From JANJWP01 sp049301335 (GTDB taxonomy: Bacteria; Patescibacteriota; Gracilibacteria; BD1-5; UBA2023), in the NCBI GenBank assembly GCA_049301335.1, contig JBAQKV010000128.1, positions 1-14,342 of the forward strand: DNA of 14,342 nucleotides, in the 5' to 3' direction. Positions 1-8,437 of this stretch are shown here, one piece after another. Both the position numbers and the translations under genes were made by a program. The notes under the pieces are model-generated. The model made no database searches and was not told the origin of the DNA. It saw only the letters and a list, made by a program, of their open reading frames with translations. Each line of letters opens with the position of its first letter. Within the stretch, counting starts at the first letter, position 1.

Positions 1-2
1 GG

Positions 3-620
3 GGAAAGGTGAGCTGATGTGACGCTCATATTCCGAAAATGGTCCTCCCCCTCGTTACCAAAGAATCAGATCCCCGAAAATTTCGGGACTTTCTCAGAAG
101 CGAACACGGCGTTTGACGAAACGTCATCCTGAAAATCGACGGGTACTCCTGAGGCAAATGAGTATTCGCCTTCGACGTAGGCGATCCCAAGGATTCCAAC
201 AACCTCCTCGTAGCGGTATCGCAACTTCAGGAAGGGGGAAAGAAATCGTATGCCGCCTTCGAACAGCTCAATGCCGCGGACTACGAAATACGGGTGCTTT
301 GGACGAAGTCGGAACAACGGGTGAACGTCATCGAAATATACAAACGCGAGCGTTTGCCCAAACACGTAATACGCGTAACCGGAGACGGCGGGAAAATCTG
401 ACGGCTGTCGCATGATGAAATCCCCAAATGACTCAAGGCCGCGGTAGAAACGTTCTGTTCGATCATTATCGACAACCACTGAGGGCTCGACGTCATGGTC
501 ACGAAAGACGGAAAATTCTATTTCATAGAAAACAACGTCCTTACCGGTTATCTCGACGAAACGGGCGAACGCCACCTTTTGAAATCCTGGCTCGATGCCG
601 TATCCGAATCCTATGCATAA
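3..620 (+). CDS. ATP-grasp ligase-like protein (5' partial)
   Basis: The frame is open from the window edge to TAA at 618-620 if TGA is read as Gly; seven in-frame TGAs occur (for example 15-17, 114-116, 150-152 and 159-161). The visible 205 residues look like the ATP-binding half of an ATP-grasp enzyme, which joins a carboxylate to an amine through an acyl-phosphate. The signs are a strand-loop NVILKIDGYSGGKGVFAF (about 120-173), whose glycine loop is partly written with TGA, and a C-terminal DVMVTKDGKFYFIENN segment (489-536) like the Mg-binding Glu/Asn strand. The start and the substrate-binding N-terminus lie outside the window. The next gene begins 4 bases later and belongs to the 7TM-transglutaminase class, which is known to pair with RimK-like/sugar-transfer-associated ATP-grasp genes; this supports an amide-ligase role in envelope or peptide modification. 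The substrate is unknown. Another ATP-grasp subfamily (D-Ala ligase-like) cannot be excluded. Confidence 0.7.
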
Positions 621-624
621 AATC

Positions 625-2196
625 ATGATGAAACGCTTCCGTTCCGCCACGCTGGCGCTTGCCGCCTGATTTCTCATTCCGTCCTCGATTTTCGCCGAAC
701 CCCAAGAAGGAAACGTCTCCGGCCAGCCGTCCGATACCGCGATTTGCCAATGGGAGAAACTTTCCATCTCCTGACCGGAAGAAGTGAAGATCGGAACTTC
801 CCAGGAATATCTCGTGACTCCCGAGAACTGAAAAATAAACGAAGGAGACAGGATCGCTTATGAACTCAGGAAGGACGGGAGGCTCGTAGAAAGCGTAGCG
901 AAAGAAAAATACCTGCGGTTCTTTTCGGAATCCGGCACCGTCGAAGTTCGTGCGGTGCTTACCCGGGCGAACGAATGTTCCTCCCAAGTGAGAAAGAAGG
1001 TCAGGATATACGAAAAGACCCTTACGTTCGTTGGGGAAAGCGGCGTCCCGCTCAATCAGGCGATTCGGGACGGACTCAAGGCGAGGTCGATCCTTCTCCG
1101 TGAAACGGGTAACGCAGGCTCCTCGTCCATCCCCGGGTCGAAAGACTATTCGACGCTTTTGGAAAAATTCAGAAAGGATGTCGAAGAATCCGACTACGTC
1201 GTCATCGGAGCGAAGCGTCCGGCTGAGTTTTTCGAAGCTGCCACGAGAATGCAGACATCCCAATCGCAGTGAGAAGACGGCGCGAGGAAGCCGCTGTTTT
1301 CAGGAAAGGAAATTTACGTTACCGACGATGGGAACGGATACCTCCTTTCACTTACCGTCGCCTGATATGCCGAACAATTGTGAATCGAGAGGATGTGGGC
1401 GATCTCCGACAAGAACGTCGCGAATCTTCTCATGCTGCTCTGAACGCCCGGTTACGTCGGTACGGGAATAACATCGGAAATCGACTTTTGAAAAACCTCC
1501 TGAGGCACCGGCTTCAGGAAAGCGTTCAATCGCGTGGCGTATGCGGGATTCCCGGTAACCTTCGTGGGATTCGTACTTTCCCTTATGGCCGCCGCCCTCA
1601 TGTTGGCCGTATTTCGGCAGGTCGTAGGTTTCCATACGTTCTGAACGTTCTGACCGCTCTTCCTCATTATTTCGGTTTCCGCATCGAGCGTTCAAAACGT
1701 CTCGATCCTTCTCGTATCCGCGATACTGTCCATTTGGCTCACGGAAAAAGCGTTCTCAAAATTCAGAATATCCTATGGTGCGAGAAAAACGTTTTCGCTC
1801 GGCATATACGCCCTCTTTTCCATCATCCTCCTTTCGACCCTCAAGTGGACGGGGATGTTCGACTGACTCGAGATGTATGCTACGCAAGTAGCGGTATTGC
1901 CGTTCATATTCGTCTTGCTCGTGGCGGATAAACTCTATGGCGAAGGCCTTTCCTGATCGCATGCGAAGGAATCCGCATCGGCCATCGCGCAATTTTCCAT
2001 CGTATGCCTCACATGATACTTCGTCATGGAATCGACGTCCATTCGAAACGCGCTTCTCAGCTACCCGGAAACCGTTTTCATGATTCTCGCGGCGATTGTG
2101 GCGACCGGGCGGTACGCATGACTCCAGGCGACCGAATATTACCGGTTTCTCCCCTTGATCAGGGAAAAACTTTCGGAAACGAAACGCGAAGAATAG
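625..2196 (+). CDS. Inactive-transglutaminase / 7TM (UUP1-like) membrane protein
   Basis: 523 residues, ATG 625 (a second ATG follows directly) to TAG 2194-2196, with 15 in-frame TGA=Gly codons. Residues 1-24 form a signal peptide ending SIFA, itself containing a TGA-Gly. Residues about 40-125 look like an extracytoplasmic Ig/PKD-like beta domain, followed by a mixed domain to about 285. The C-terminal half has seven hydrophobic helices (from about 305 to 505). The first loop carries RQVVGFHTFGTFGPLF; both FG glycines (residues 340 and 343, TGAs at 1642 and 1651) match the RQVxGxxTFGTFxP signature I recall from the 7TM_transglut_ct family. These proteins accompany ATP-grasp ligases, and the upstream gene ends only 4 bases before this one, so the two form an operon. 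The likely role is membrane anchoring or sensing for the product of that ligase; the reaction is unknown. The family assignment rests on motif memory, not a search. Confidence 0.78.
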
Positions 2197-2201
2197 GAAC
2201 G

Positions 2202-2229
2202 TTGCAACTTCAAGCGAAACGGATACCAT
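2202..2229 (+). promoter_or_regulatory. Possible promoter overlapping the terminator hairpin
   Basis: TTGCAA (2202-2207), 16 bases, then TACCAT (2224-2229). The -10 falls at the end of the left hairpin arm, so a transcript would start near 2236, in the right arm, and could not form the hairpin. It would drive the small membrane gene at 2259. The -10 match is moderate. Confidence 0.4.
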
Positions 2230-2247
2230 TCCGCGGTATCCGTTTTT
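2217..2247 (+). terminator. Intrinsic terminator after the ATP-grasp/7TM operon
   Basis: A perfect 11-bp stem, AAACGGATACC (2217-2227) with GGTATCCGTTT (2235-2245), closes a 7-base loop and runs into further Ts. It lies 20 bases after the 7TM stop and ends 11 bases before the next ATG. Confidence 0.8.
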
Positions 2248-2258
2248 CAATCCCCCGA

Positions 2259-2531
2259 ATGGCCAGCAAATTCGAATTCGACGACTCCACGGACGCGGAA
2301 AAAATCGACTACATATACCGTCGCATGCGTTCGCAGGAACGTCAGGAAATCGCGAACAACGTATGGAAGTGGATCATCCGCATCCTCATTTTCGTATCGC
2401 TCGTGCAAACGTATTTCATGTTCAGCGGACTCATGAGAGGATGACTGAACGGCGACGGCATGAAATCGCTCCTCTGACTTCCGCAGCAACAGCAAAACGA
2501 CGAACTGAACAAAATACTCCACAACCGCTAA
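2259..2531 (+). CDS. Small single-pass membrane protein, unknown function
   Basis: 90 residues, ATG 2259 to TAA 2529-2531, with two TGA=Gly codons in the C-terminal third (after MRG and after KSLL). It has a charged N-terminus (about 40 residues, acid-rich then Arg/Gln-rich), one hydrophobic helix (about 44-64, WIIRILIFVSLVQTYFMF), and a short polar tail LPQQQQNDELNKIL. No family recognised. Under the standard code it would stop just after the membrane helix and lose the tail. It follows the terminator directly and is 8 bases upstream of the metallo-beta-lactamase-fold gene, so the two are probably co-transcribed. I see no strong Shine-Dalgarno sequence. Confidence 0.7.
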
Positions 2532-2539
2532 GCCGAAGC

Positions 2540-4051
2540 ATGATCATCCATTCCCTCTGACATTCCGAGGCGGTTATCGAAACCGTCGACGCGAACGGCG
2601 CTCCGTACCGCCTTCTCTCCGATTCTTGGCTTACCGGTTTCAGCGTGGGCGATTTCATGGAACGAAACCCTCCGGTGGAAATCGATTGGACGAAGTTCCT
2701 TAAAATCGATTCGGTCTTCATCAGCCATTCGCACGCCGACCATCTCGACCCGTATTTCCTTTCGGAACTCGCGTCGAAATACGCCTACGAACTCCTCCTT
2801 CCCGAAACGCTCGAATACCTCGTCCCGGTCTTTGGGGCGTATCTGAAAAACGTCACCGTGAAGATCCTCCGCAATCTCGAACCGTACTCGGTACGCCCGG
2901 GCGTCAAGGTAAGCGGCCTCATTTTCGAAAACGACACCGTAGGCAACGAGGAAGACGTCATGACCCTCAAAGTCGAAGACGGAACCGACTGCGTCTATTT
3001 GGAAGTCGACACGCTGCCGCCCGAGATTCCGGAAGAGCGCGAAAAACTCCAGAAATTCCTCACGACCAAGCACTACAAGACCGTCTGCTACGTGGCGACC
3101 CGCAACGAGCTCGAAGGAAATCTCAAGATCCACGACATCACCGTACCGAACGAACGGAAAAAGTTCGCCAAGCAGTACGCCGAAGACCGAACGGAATGGA
3201 TGGAGTGGCAATACGCCATGTACGACGAATACGACCTCGGGTTCGAAGATTTCACCCGGGTTCCGGGATTCTGTCGGCTCTTTACCGGACAAGGTCTCCG
3301 CTATCCGTCGGAAATCAACGCCGACCTCGCGGGAGTCAACATCCTTCCGCTTTCCGAAATCCTGAAGATCGAAAAATCCCTCGCGAAGAAGTACGACCGC
3401 AACTTTCCTCAAGACGTTCTCGAAGCCGGAGTTTCGTACGCGCTTTCCAAAGGCCGCACCGAACGCGTTTGAAACGTTCCGGGCATAACCGTGCCGAAAC
3501 TCGCTGCTTCGTCGAAAGAGGCATGGGAGCTACCTGCCGTAAAGCGCGCGTTCAAGCCTTTGCGTAACGAAGAACGCGACGTCGTCCGTCAGGAAAAACT
3601 CGTGCTCGGGCTTTTGAACGGCAGATTCCTTCCCACCAAGCTCGCCGACCCCGACGACAACCTCAAGAACCTCGTGTTGAAAAACGAAGACCGAACCTAC
3701 CGGGTAATCGTCCGATTCGGAACGACGGAAAAATTCGTTACGAAATCCTTCGTTTGGAACTTCTCGAAGATCGGGTTCGCGCTCGAGGGCGAAGTGACCG
3801 GAAACGTACGGTTCGACGAGGACTACTGGGCCAACGATCTCGAAGATTTCTTCGAAGGAACCCAAGAACTCTATTCGAACTTCCTTCATAAATTGGATGC
3901 CGGAAAGGGCTACCGCCTTTGGACGGTTCTGGGAAACGACTTCCTCAACCACGATCTCGTACAAAAGAAATACGCCTTCCATTTCGAACGCGTCGCACGC
4001 GGCGGAACGCCTCGCGAATTCGTCCTTTCGGCCTACGGAATGACCGAGTAG
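2540..4051 (+). CDS. Metallo-beta-lactamase-fold hydrolase, UlaG/CMAH-like
   Basis: 503 residues, ATG 2540 to TAG 4049-4051. Two TGA=Gly codons: codon 7 (2558-2560), giving the start IIHSLGHSEAVIE, and 3470-3472, which joins the two halves. The N-terminal domain has the fold's hallmarks: a GHS beta-strand start, LLSDSWLTG (about 25-33), and the metal motif SHSHADHLD with His63, His65, Asp67 and His68. A later VYLEVDT is a candidate for the bridging Asp. The DxWLTG-then-SHxHxDH arrangement recalls UlaG-like and CMP-sialate-hydroxylase-like hydrolases that bind two metals. The C-terminal 200 residues are not recognised. The TGA at codon 7 fills a Gly position expected in this family. Starting at the internal ATG 2657 would delete that strand, so I chose 2540. 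The substrate is unknown; no signal peptide is seen, so it is probably cytoplasmic. Confidence 0.8.
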
Positions 4052-4057
4052 CACGTA

Positions 4058-4085
4058 TTGACTCCCAAGCGGAAAATGTTAGAAT
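4058..4085 (+). promoter_or_regulatory. Promoter for the pilin-adhesin gene
   Basis: TTGACT (4058-4063), 16-base spacer, TAGAAT (4080-4085). The expected start near 4092 gives a leader of about 26 bases. The -10 overlaps the last bases of the left arm of the hairpin at 4067-4114. No Shine-Dalgarno sequence is visible before ATG 4118. Confidence 0.6.
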
Positions 4086-4114
4086 TATCATGATTTTAAC
4101 ATTTTCCGCTTTTT
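4067..4114 (+). terminator. Intrinsic terminator after the metallo-beta-lactamase-fold gene
   Basis: A perfect 15-bp stem, AAGCGGAAAATGTTA (4067-4081) with TAACATTTTCCGCTT (4097-4111), followed by TTT, ending three bases before the pilin ATG. The loop (GAATTATCATGATTT) can pair further. It begins 16 bases after the upstream stop. Confidence 0.75.
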
Positions 4115-4117
4115 CGT

Positions 4118-5572
4118 ATGTCGGATCGAAAAACGCATAAAAGACGATCGTTCCGGGGATTCACTCTCGCCGAACTCATCGTCGTCATCACGATTCTCGC
4201 AATCTTGGCGACCATAGGTTTCTTAGCGCTTTCCGGATATTCGCAAGACGCGAAAAATTCGGTAGTGGCAACGAACGTCAGGTCGCTCTATACCGCGATT
4301 ACCGCGGAAAGCGCCGTAACGGGAAACACTCCCCGGTACTACGTCGTCCACGATAGCTGAGCTTCCTTGTCGGGCGGAATCGTGATCATCGATTCGAACT
4401 CGAATACGTTGACCGGAGGCGATTGGAACGTTGCGGGAACGAACTATTCGGCCGGAAACCCCGATTACGTGAAACTCAAACTCAATAAGGAGAAATTCAG
4501 AACCTCCGGCATTTTCGCGAACGTCGCGTTCGCGGATTACGATCCGAAAAGCCTTACGGTCGGCGCGACCGATTTTACGGTAGCCGCAGGCAGTAGAACG
4601 AGGACTAACTCGTACGTTCAGGTCGCTTGAATCAGTTCGGAAACCAAAAAGGCTTCGGTCATGGGGAACTTCCCGGTATCGAACAGCGGCTCGGTTTCGG
4701 GGCTTATCAAAGACCCCGGTTCGTCGAGTTCCACTGGGGCGCTCGTGGACGGAAACGCCGCGCTCACGCCTTCCTGCACGGCGGGAATGGCCTGGAATGG
4801 AAGCGTGTGCGTCGTTCTCCCTTACGCGTTCTCATACTCCGTTTCCGCCAATACGAACAATTACGACGTTCGCGCAGCCGCGGTCACGGCAGGCTGGGAC
4901 CAGGTAAAACCCCTTTCTGCCACGCTCACGGTAAACGCGGGCGTAACCCTCGGTTCGACGTCCGCGTCAACGCCGGCACTTTCCGCAAGCGGCGCGTTTC
5001 CAGTCGGAAGCACGTTCACGCTGGTCAATAACGGAAACGTTCTCTGAAAATGAGGCGACGGAGGATACGGATGAACCTGGAACGGATCCCCATCGGCAGG
5101 ATGAGCCGGAGGAACGGCCATTGTTTTATCGATTCCTACCAGCATCCAGAACAACGGCGTCATCTGAGGAGGCGGAGGCGGTGGCGGAGGCGGTGGCGGC
5201 TGAAGCCCCGACTGTTCGTCTTACTGTGTCTGAGGAGGCGGCGGCGGAGGATGAGCATGATCGGTTACCGGTAACGGCTGAGCCGGCATAGGGTGCGCTG
5301 GCAACGGCGGATTGAACGCCGGAATCGCCGGATGAGCGGGCGCGTCGGCAACGGGCGGAACTGGAGGAAACGGAGGTTATAACGGCGGACAAGTCGCCGG
5401 AAAATGAGGCAACGGCGGTACGCTCGGCGTAGCGGGCGGCGGCTGAGTGAACGCGTCCACCAGCTGTTCCCCTACTTCCGGAGCGGCCGGATGAGCGGCG
5501 GGAAAATCCGTAGTCGGATATTCGAACGCCGCATGGCTCGTGGGCGGCACCGTACTCTGACCGACGAATTAG
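4118..5572 (+). CDS. Type IV pilin-like protein with a phage-adhesin-like polyglycine tip
   Basis: 484 residues, ATG 4118 to TAG 5570-5572, with 17 in-frame TGA=Gly codons (first at residue 81, last at 481). Residues 1-35 are a classic class III prepilin signal: a basic leader, then G/FTLAELIVVITILAIL, cleaved before the Phe by a prepilin peptidase, with the hydrophobic helix packing into a pilus. Residues about 40-180 form the pilin head. A two-Cys segment, CTAGMAWNGSVCVV, follows at about 225-238. From about 245 there is NNYDVRAAAVTAGW, then LTVNAGVTLGS and TFTLVNNGNVLGKGGDGG, and from 310 a Gly-rich region with 13 consecutive Gly (350-362), ending AAGKSVVGYSNAAW. This series closely resembles the C-terminal polyglycine (PGII-sandwich type) receptor-binding domains of phage tail fibres. 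I infer a surface pilin or pseudopilin with a host-binding tip. It has its own promoter and terminator, and no other pilus genes are in view. Confidence 0.82.
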
Positions 5573-5600
5573 TCCGAACGCGTGCCAACGCGCATATAAG

Positions 5601-5632
5601 AAGCCCCTCCGAAGGAATCGGCGGGGCTTTTT
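5601..5632. terminator. Bidirectional terminator between pilin-adhesin and helicase
   Basis: Stem AAGCCCCTCCG (5601-5611) with CGGCGGGGCTT (5619-5629), one T/C mismatch, loop AAGGAAT, flanked by a T run on the plus strand and an A-rich side. It serves the convergent genes ending at 5572 (plus) and 5644 (minus). Confidence 0.8.
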
Positions 5633-5643
5633 ATGCTTCTCGG

Positions 5644-7974
5644 CTAGATCTTCTCGACCGGCGCGATTCTTACGTTCATCTTTTTAATGCCCCTGTTCGC
5701 TCCGGAGAACGCGATTTCCGCGATGTCGTCCTTGAGCGATACGACCACGCCTTCGCCGAATTGCGCATGGCGGATGCGGCAACCGAGATGGAAGTCGGAA
5801 GGATCGTGTTTGACCGCGTGACGCGCGGGAGTTTGGCCGACTCCGGCGGCTCCTCAGAATCCGTTTCGGCTCATGCCGGTTCCGGAAATCGCCGAACCCG
5901 GATTCTGTTCCACCTGGGATTCGCCGGTAGATCCGCCGTTCAACCAGGAATATGCCGAAGAGCCGGCGGATTTCGCGCCGTATCCCCCGCCCCCGCTTCC
6001 TCCTGCGGAAAATCCGCCCGAGTTTCCGAAGGATCCGAACGTGTATTTCGGTTGCGGGTCGGCCTTCACCACCAGGTGCTCCGGAATTTCCTTCAGAAAG
6101 CGCGAAGCCGGATTGGCCGCGTAGTTGCCGAAGGTGTAACGTTCGCGGGCGCGGGTGATGAAGAGCTTCTTCTTGGCACGCGTCATGGCGACGTACATGA
6201 GGCGGCGTTCTTCTTCGATGGCCTTGGCTTCCATGAGAGAACGCGAGTGTGGGAACAATCCTTCTTCCGCCCCGGCGATGACGACGTTGGGGAATTCGAG
6301 ACCCTTGGCCAAGTGGATGGTCATGAGCGAGACGCCGCCCACTTCGTCGGTGCGGTCCTGGTCGGTGATGAGCGCGATGTCCTCGATGAAGAGCGAGAGC
6401 GATTCGCGCGGTTCAAGACCGTCGTAACGCGAAGCCATGTTGAGGAATTCCTTCACGTTTTCGAGTTTGCCTTCGACTTCTTCCTTCGAATATTCGTTAC
6501 GGAGGTAGTCTTCGTACTTGGTACGTTTCACGACCGCGTCCATGAGGTCTTTCACGCAGGCCGTGCGGGAGATTTCGGCCAAACCGGCGAACATCGAACC
6601 GAATTCGGCGAACGCGCGCTTGGCGGCGGGACCGATTTCCGGAGCCTCCGCAATGCGTTCGATCGCTTCGCTGAAGCTCAGGTTTTGGGCGTTCATGAAG
6701 TTTCGGAGGCCTTCCACCGACTTCTCCCCGAGCTTGCGGGACGGAACGTTGATAATGCGCGTAAACGCCACCAAATCCTGCGGATTGAAGATGAGGCGGA
6801 GGTACGAGTGGATGTCTTTGATTTCCTTGCGTTCGTAGAATTTCACCCCTCCGAACACCTTGTACGGGATGTTCTTGCGGATGAGGCCTTCTTCTATGAG
6901 TCGGGACTGGCCGTTGGTGCGGTACAAGATGGCCCAATCGGCGTAGTTCTTGTCCTCGGCGATCATTTCGGCAATGCCGCGGGATTCTTCTTTTTCGTCG
7001 TATGATTCGATGACGTTGATCATATCGCCGTCTTCGTTGTCGGTCCAGAGGGTCTTTTCGAGAGCCTCCTTATTGCATTTCACTACCGCGTTCGCGGCTT
7101 CGATGATCTTCTTGGTAGAACGGTAGTTCTGTTCGAGTTTCACGACCGTAGCGTCCGGATAATCGCGTTCGAAGGAAAGGATGTTCTTGATGTTCGCCCC
7201 GCGCCAAGAATAGATTCCCTGCCAGTCGTCGCCGACGACCGCGAGGTTGCGGGTCTTGGAAGCGAGCAATTTCACGATGCGGTACTGGATGTCGTTGGTG
7301 TCCTGGTACTCGTCGACCATGAAATACTCGAACCGGCGGTGGAAATATTCCAACACTTCCGGGTTTTCGAGAATGAGGAGGAGCTTCAACAGGATGTCGT
7401 CGAAGTCGAGCGCGTTCATCGACTTGGTGCGCTTTTCGTATTCGACGTAAATGTCCGCTACGAGCGATTTGGCGTAATTGTCTGCGCTGCGGCGGTACGC
7501 TTCTGGCCCGATGCCTTCGTTCTTAGCGGCCGAAATCATGTAGGCGGCCTGGCGCGGGGGGAGTTCCTTGTCGTCGATCTTCTTGTCTTCGAGGATACCC
7601 TTCACCGTACGGATCTTGTCGTCTTCGTCGAAAATGACGAAATCTTTGCCGTATCCGAGACGGTCAATGAACAGACGTAGGAAATACACGCCCATGGAGT
7701 GGAACGTCCCTACGAGCGGCAGGTCGCTGCGGCGGTACGGATTGACCGATTCGAGCTTTTCGAAGCCGAGCTTTTTGCCGATGCGCTCGCGCATTTCCTT
7801 GGCCGCCTTGTTCGTAAAGGTGACGCAGAGGATCTTGGAAGGCGGTATCCCCTCCCCTACCATGCGGGCGACGCGTTCGGTGAGCGTGTGGGTTTTTCCC
7901 GCGCCGGCGCCGGCGAGGATGAGCATCGGCCCGGACGTGTGCTGGACCGCTATTTTCTGAGAATCGTTGAGCAT
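5644..7974 (-). CDS. UvrD/PcrA-family superfamily 1 DNA helicase
   Basis: 776 residues, ATG at 7974 to TAG at 5646-5644. It is a 3'-5' ATP-dependent DNA helicase of repair and replication. All SF1A motifs are visible: Walker A LAGAGAGKTHT (Lys27), motif Ia VTFTNKAAKEM, motif II DEYQDT (221-226), motif III GDDWQGIYSWRGA (248-260), motif IV QNYRST, motif V TIHLAKGLEF (552-561), and motif VI EEERRLMYVAMTRAKKK (587-603). A Gly/Ser-rich linker (about 650-720) contains the single TGA=Gly (residue 707). It leads to a C-terminal FHLGCRIRHAQFGEGVVV segment, the Tudor-like RNA-polymerase-binding tail of UvrD/PcrA. Under the standard code this tail would be lost. Motif III has Gln-Gly where Gln-Ser is usual. 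The ATG at 7974 fits the family start MLNDSQKIAV; an upstream TTG would add 26 unrelated residues. The promoter is so close that the mRNA may be leaderless. PcrA, UvrD and Rep cannot be told apart here. Confidence 0.95.
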
Positions 7975-7980
7975 GGCGGG

Positions 7981-8008
7981 AGTATATCGAACCGGGGCTT
8001 TCGGGCAA
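7981..8008 (-). promoter_or_regulatory. Promoter for the helicase, possibly leaderless
   Basis: On the minus strand, TTGCCC (8008-8003), 16-base spacer, TATACT (7986-7981). The -10 ends only six bases before the ATG at 7974, so transcription should start at or next to the start codon. Confidence 0.55.
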
Positions 8009-8045
8009 TGGAAATTCGTCCGAAATGCCGAATGTCGCGAACGGT

Positions 8046-8073
8046 TTGACAATCGATTTCCTTTGCGTATTTT
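8046..8073 (+). promoter_or_regulatory. Promoter for the 98-residue protein
   Basis: TTGACA (8046-8051), 16-base spacer, TATTTT (8068-8073), giving a start near 8080. A strong Shine-Dalgarno AGGGAGGT lies at 8096-8103, just before ATG 8109. Confidence 0.65.
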
Positions 8074-8108
8074 TCATCAGTCAAAACAAAACTCCAGGGA
8101 GGTAAGCG

Positions 8109-8405
8109 ATGTCTGAACAAAGCCTGATATTGGCAAGCGAAAAAACCGCCGCCATCGAAACGGTCGTGAACGGGTTCCGCACCTACGGCGGAATCTCCGA
8201 TCAGGACCGGCAAGGCCGTCTCGTGTGGCTGAGCGTCCTGCAGGACGGGGCGAGGGATTGGAAATTCGAAGATTGGTTCGAACTCGAACGTGCCGTTAAG
8301 GCCAATCTCCACGGCCATCCTTCCTACTCCATGATCATGGGAATCGTCGGTTCGAAGATGATCATCACCACGCTGGCGGAAACCGTAGAAAAATCCGAAG
8401 CGTAA
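8109..8405 (+). CDS. Small conserved-looking protein, unknown function
   Basis: 98 residues, ATG 8109 to TAA 8403-8405, with no TGA codons. The start is fixed by the best ribosome-binding site in the window (AGGGAGGT at 8096-8103). The sequence is soluble and probably mostly helical, with aromatic and charged patches (ARDWKFEDWFELERAV) and a Gly/Ile/Met-rich C-terminus (MIMGIVGSKMIITTLAETV). No motif that I recognise. It is monocistronic: its own promoter lies in front and a terminator follows 32 bases after the stop. It is divergent from the helicase but need not share its function. Confidence 0.8.
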   Translation: MSEQSLILASEKTAAIETVVNGFRTYGGISDQDRQGRLVWLSVLQDGARDWKFEDWFELERAVKANLHGHPSYSMIMGIVGSKMIITTLAETVEKSEA

Positions 8406-8437
8406 GTCCGGTCTCAAGGCTCTGGCTTGCGCGAACT

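Noticed and set aside
66..1263. Overlapping minus-strand open frames of 233 and 240 codons in the ATP-grasp/7TM region
   Set aside because: With TGA=Gly the plus strand is fully open with recognisable domains. The minus frames are Phe/Arg-rich antisense artefacts.
5165..5400. Simple GGN repeat expansion or tandem repeat
   Set aside because: The Gly-rich stretch is irregular and interrupted by patterned Asn, Ala, Ser and Cys residues typical of an adhesin domain rather than a pure nucleotide repeat.
1..5572. Decayed pseudogenes or sequencing errors explaining the many TGA codons
   Set aside because: Frames stay in phase across every TGA, no TAA or TAG interrupts them, and TGA falls on conserved glycines. 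Decay would bring all three stops and frameshifts.
4118..5572. Prophage tail-fibre gene
   Set aside because: The tip resembles phage adhesins, but the N-terminus is a prepilin signal and no phage structural, lysis or integrase genes are nearby.
5404..7005. A 533-codon plus-strand open frame opposite the helicase
   Set aside because: It is a compositional shadow of the helicase: repetitive low-complexity Arg/Glu/Phe/Val sequence with no motif. The minus strand carries a complete motif set.
7975..8052. Longer helicase starting at TTG 8052
   Set aside because: It adds 26 residues unrelated to the family and runs through the candidate promoter; ATG 7974 fits the conserved start.
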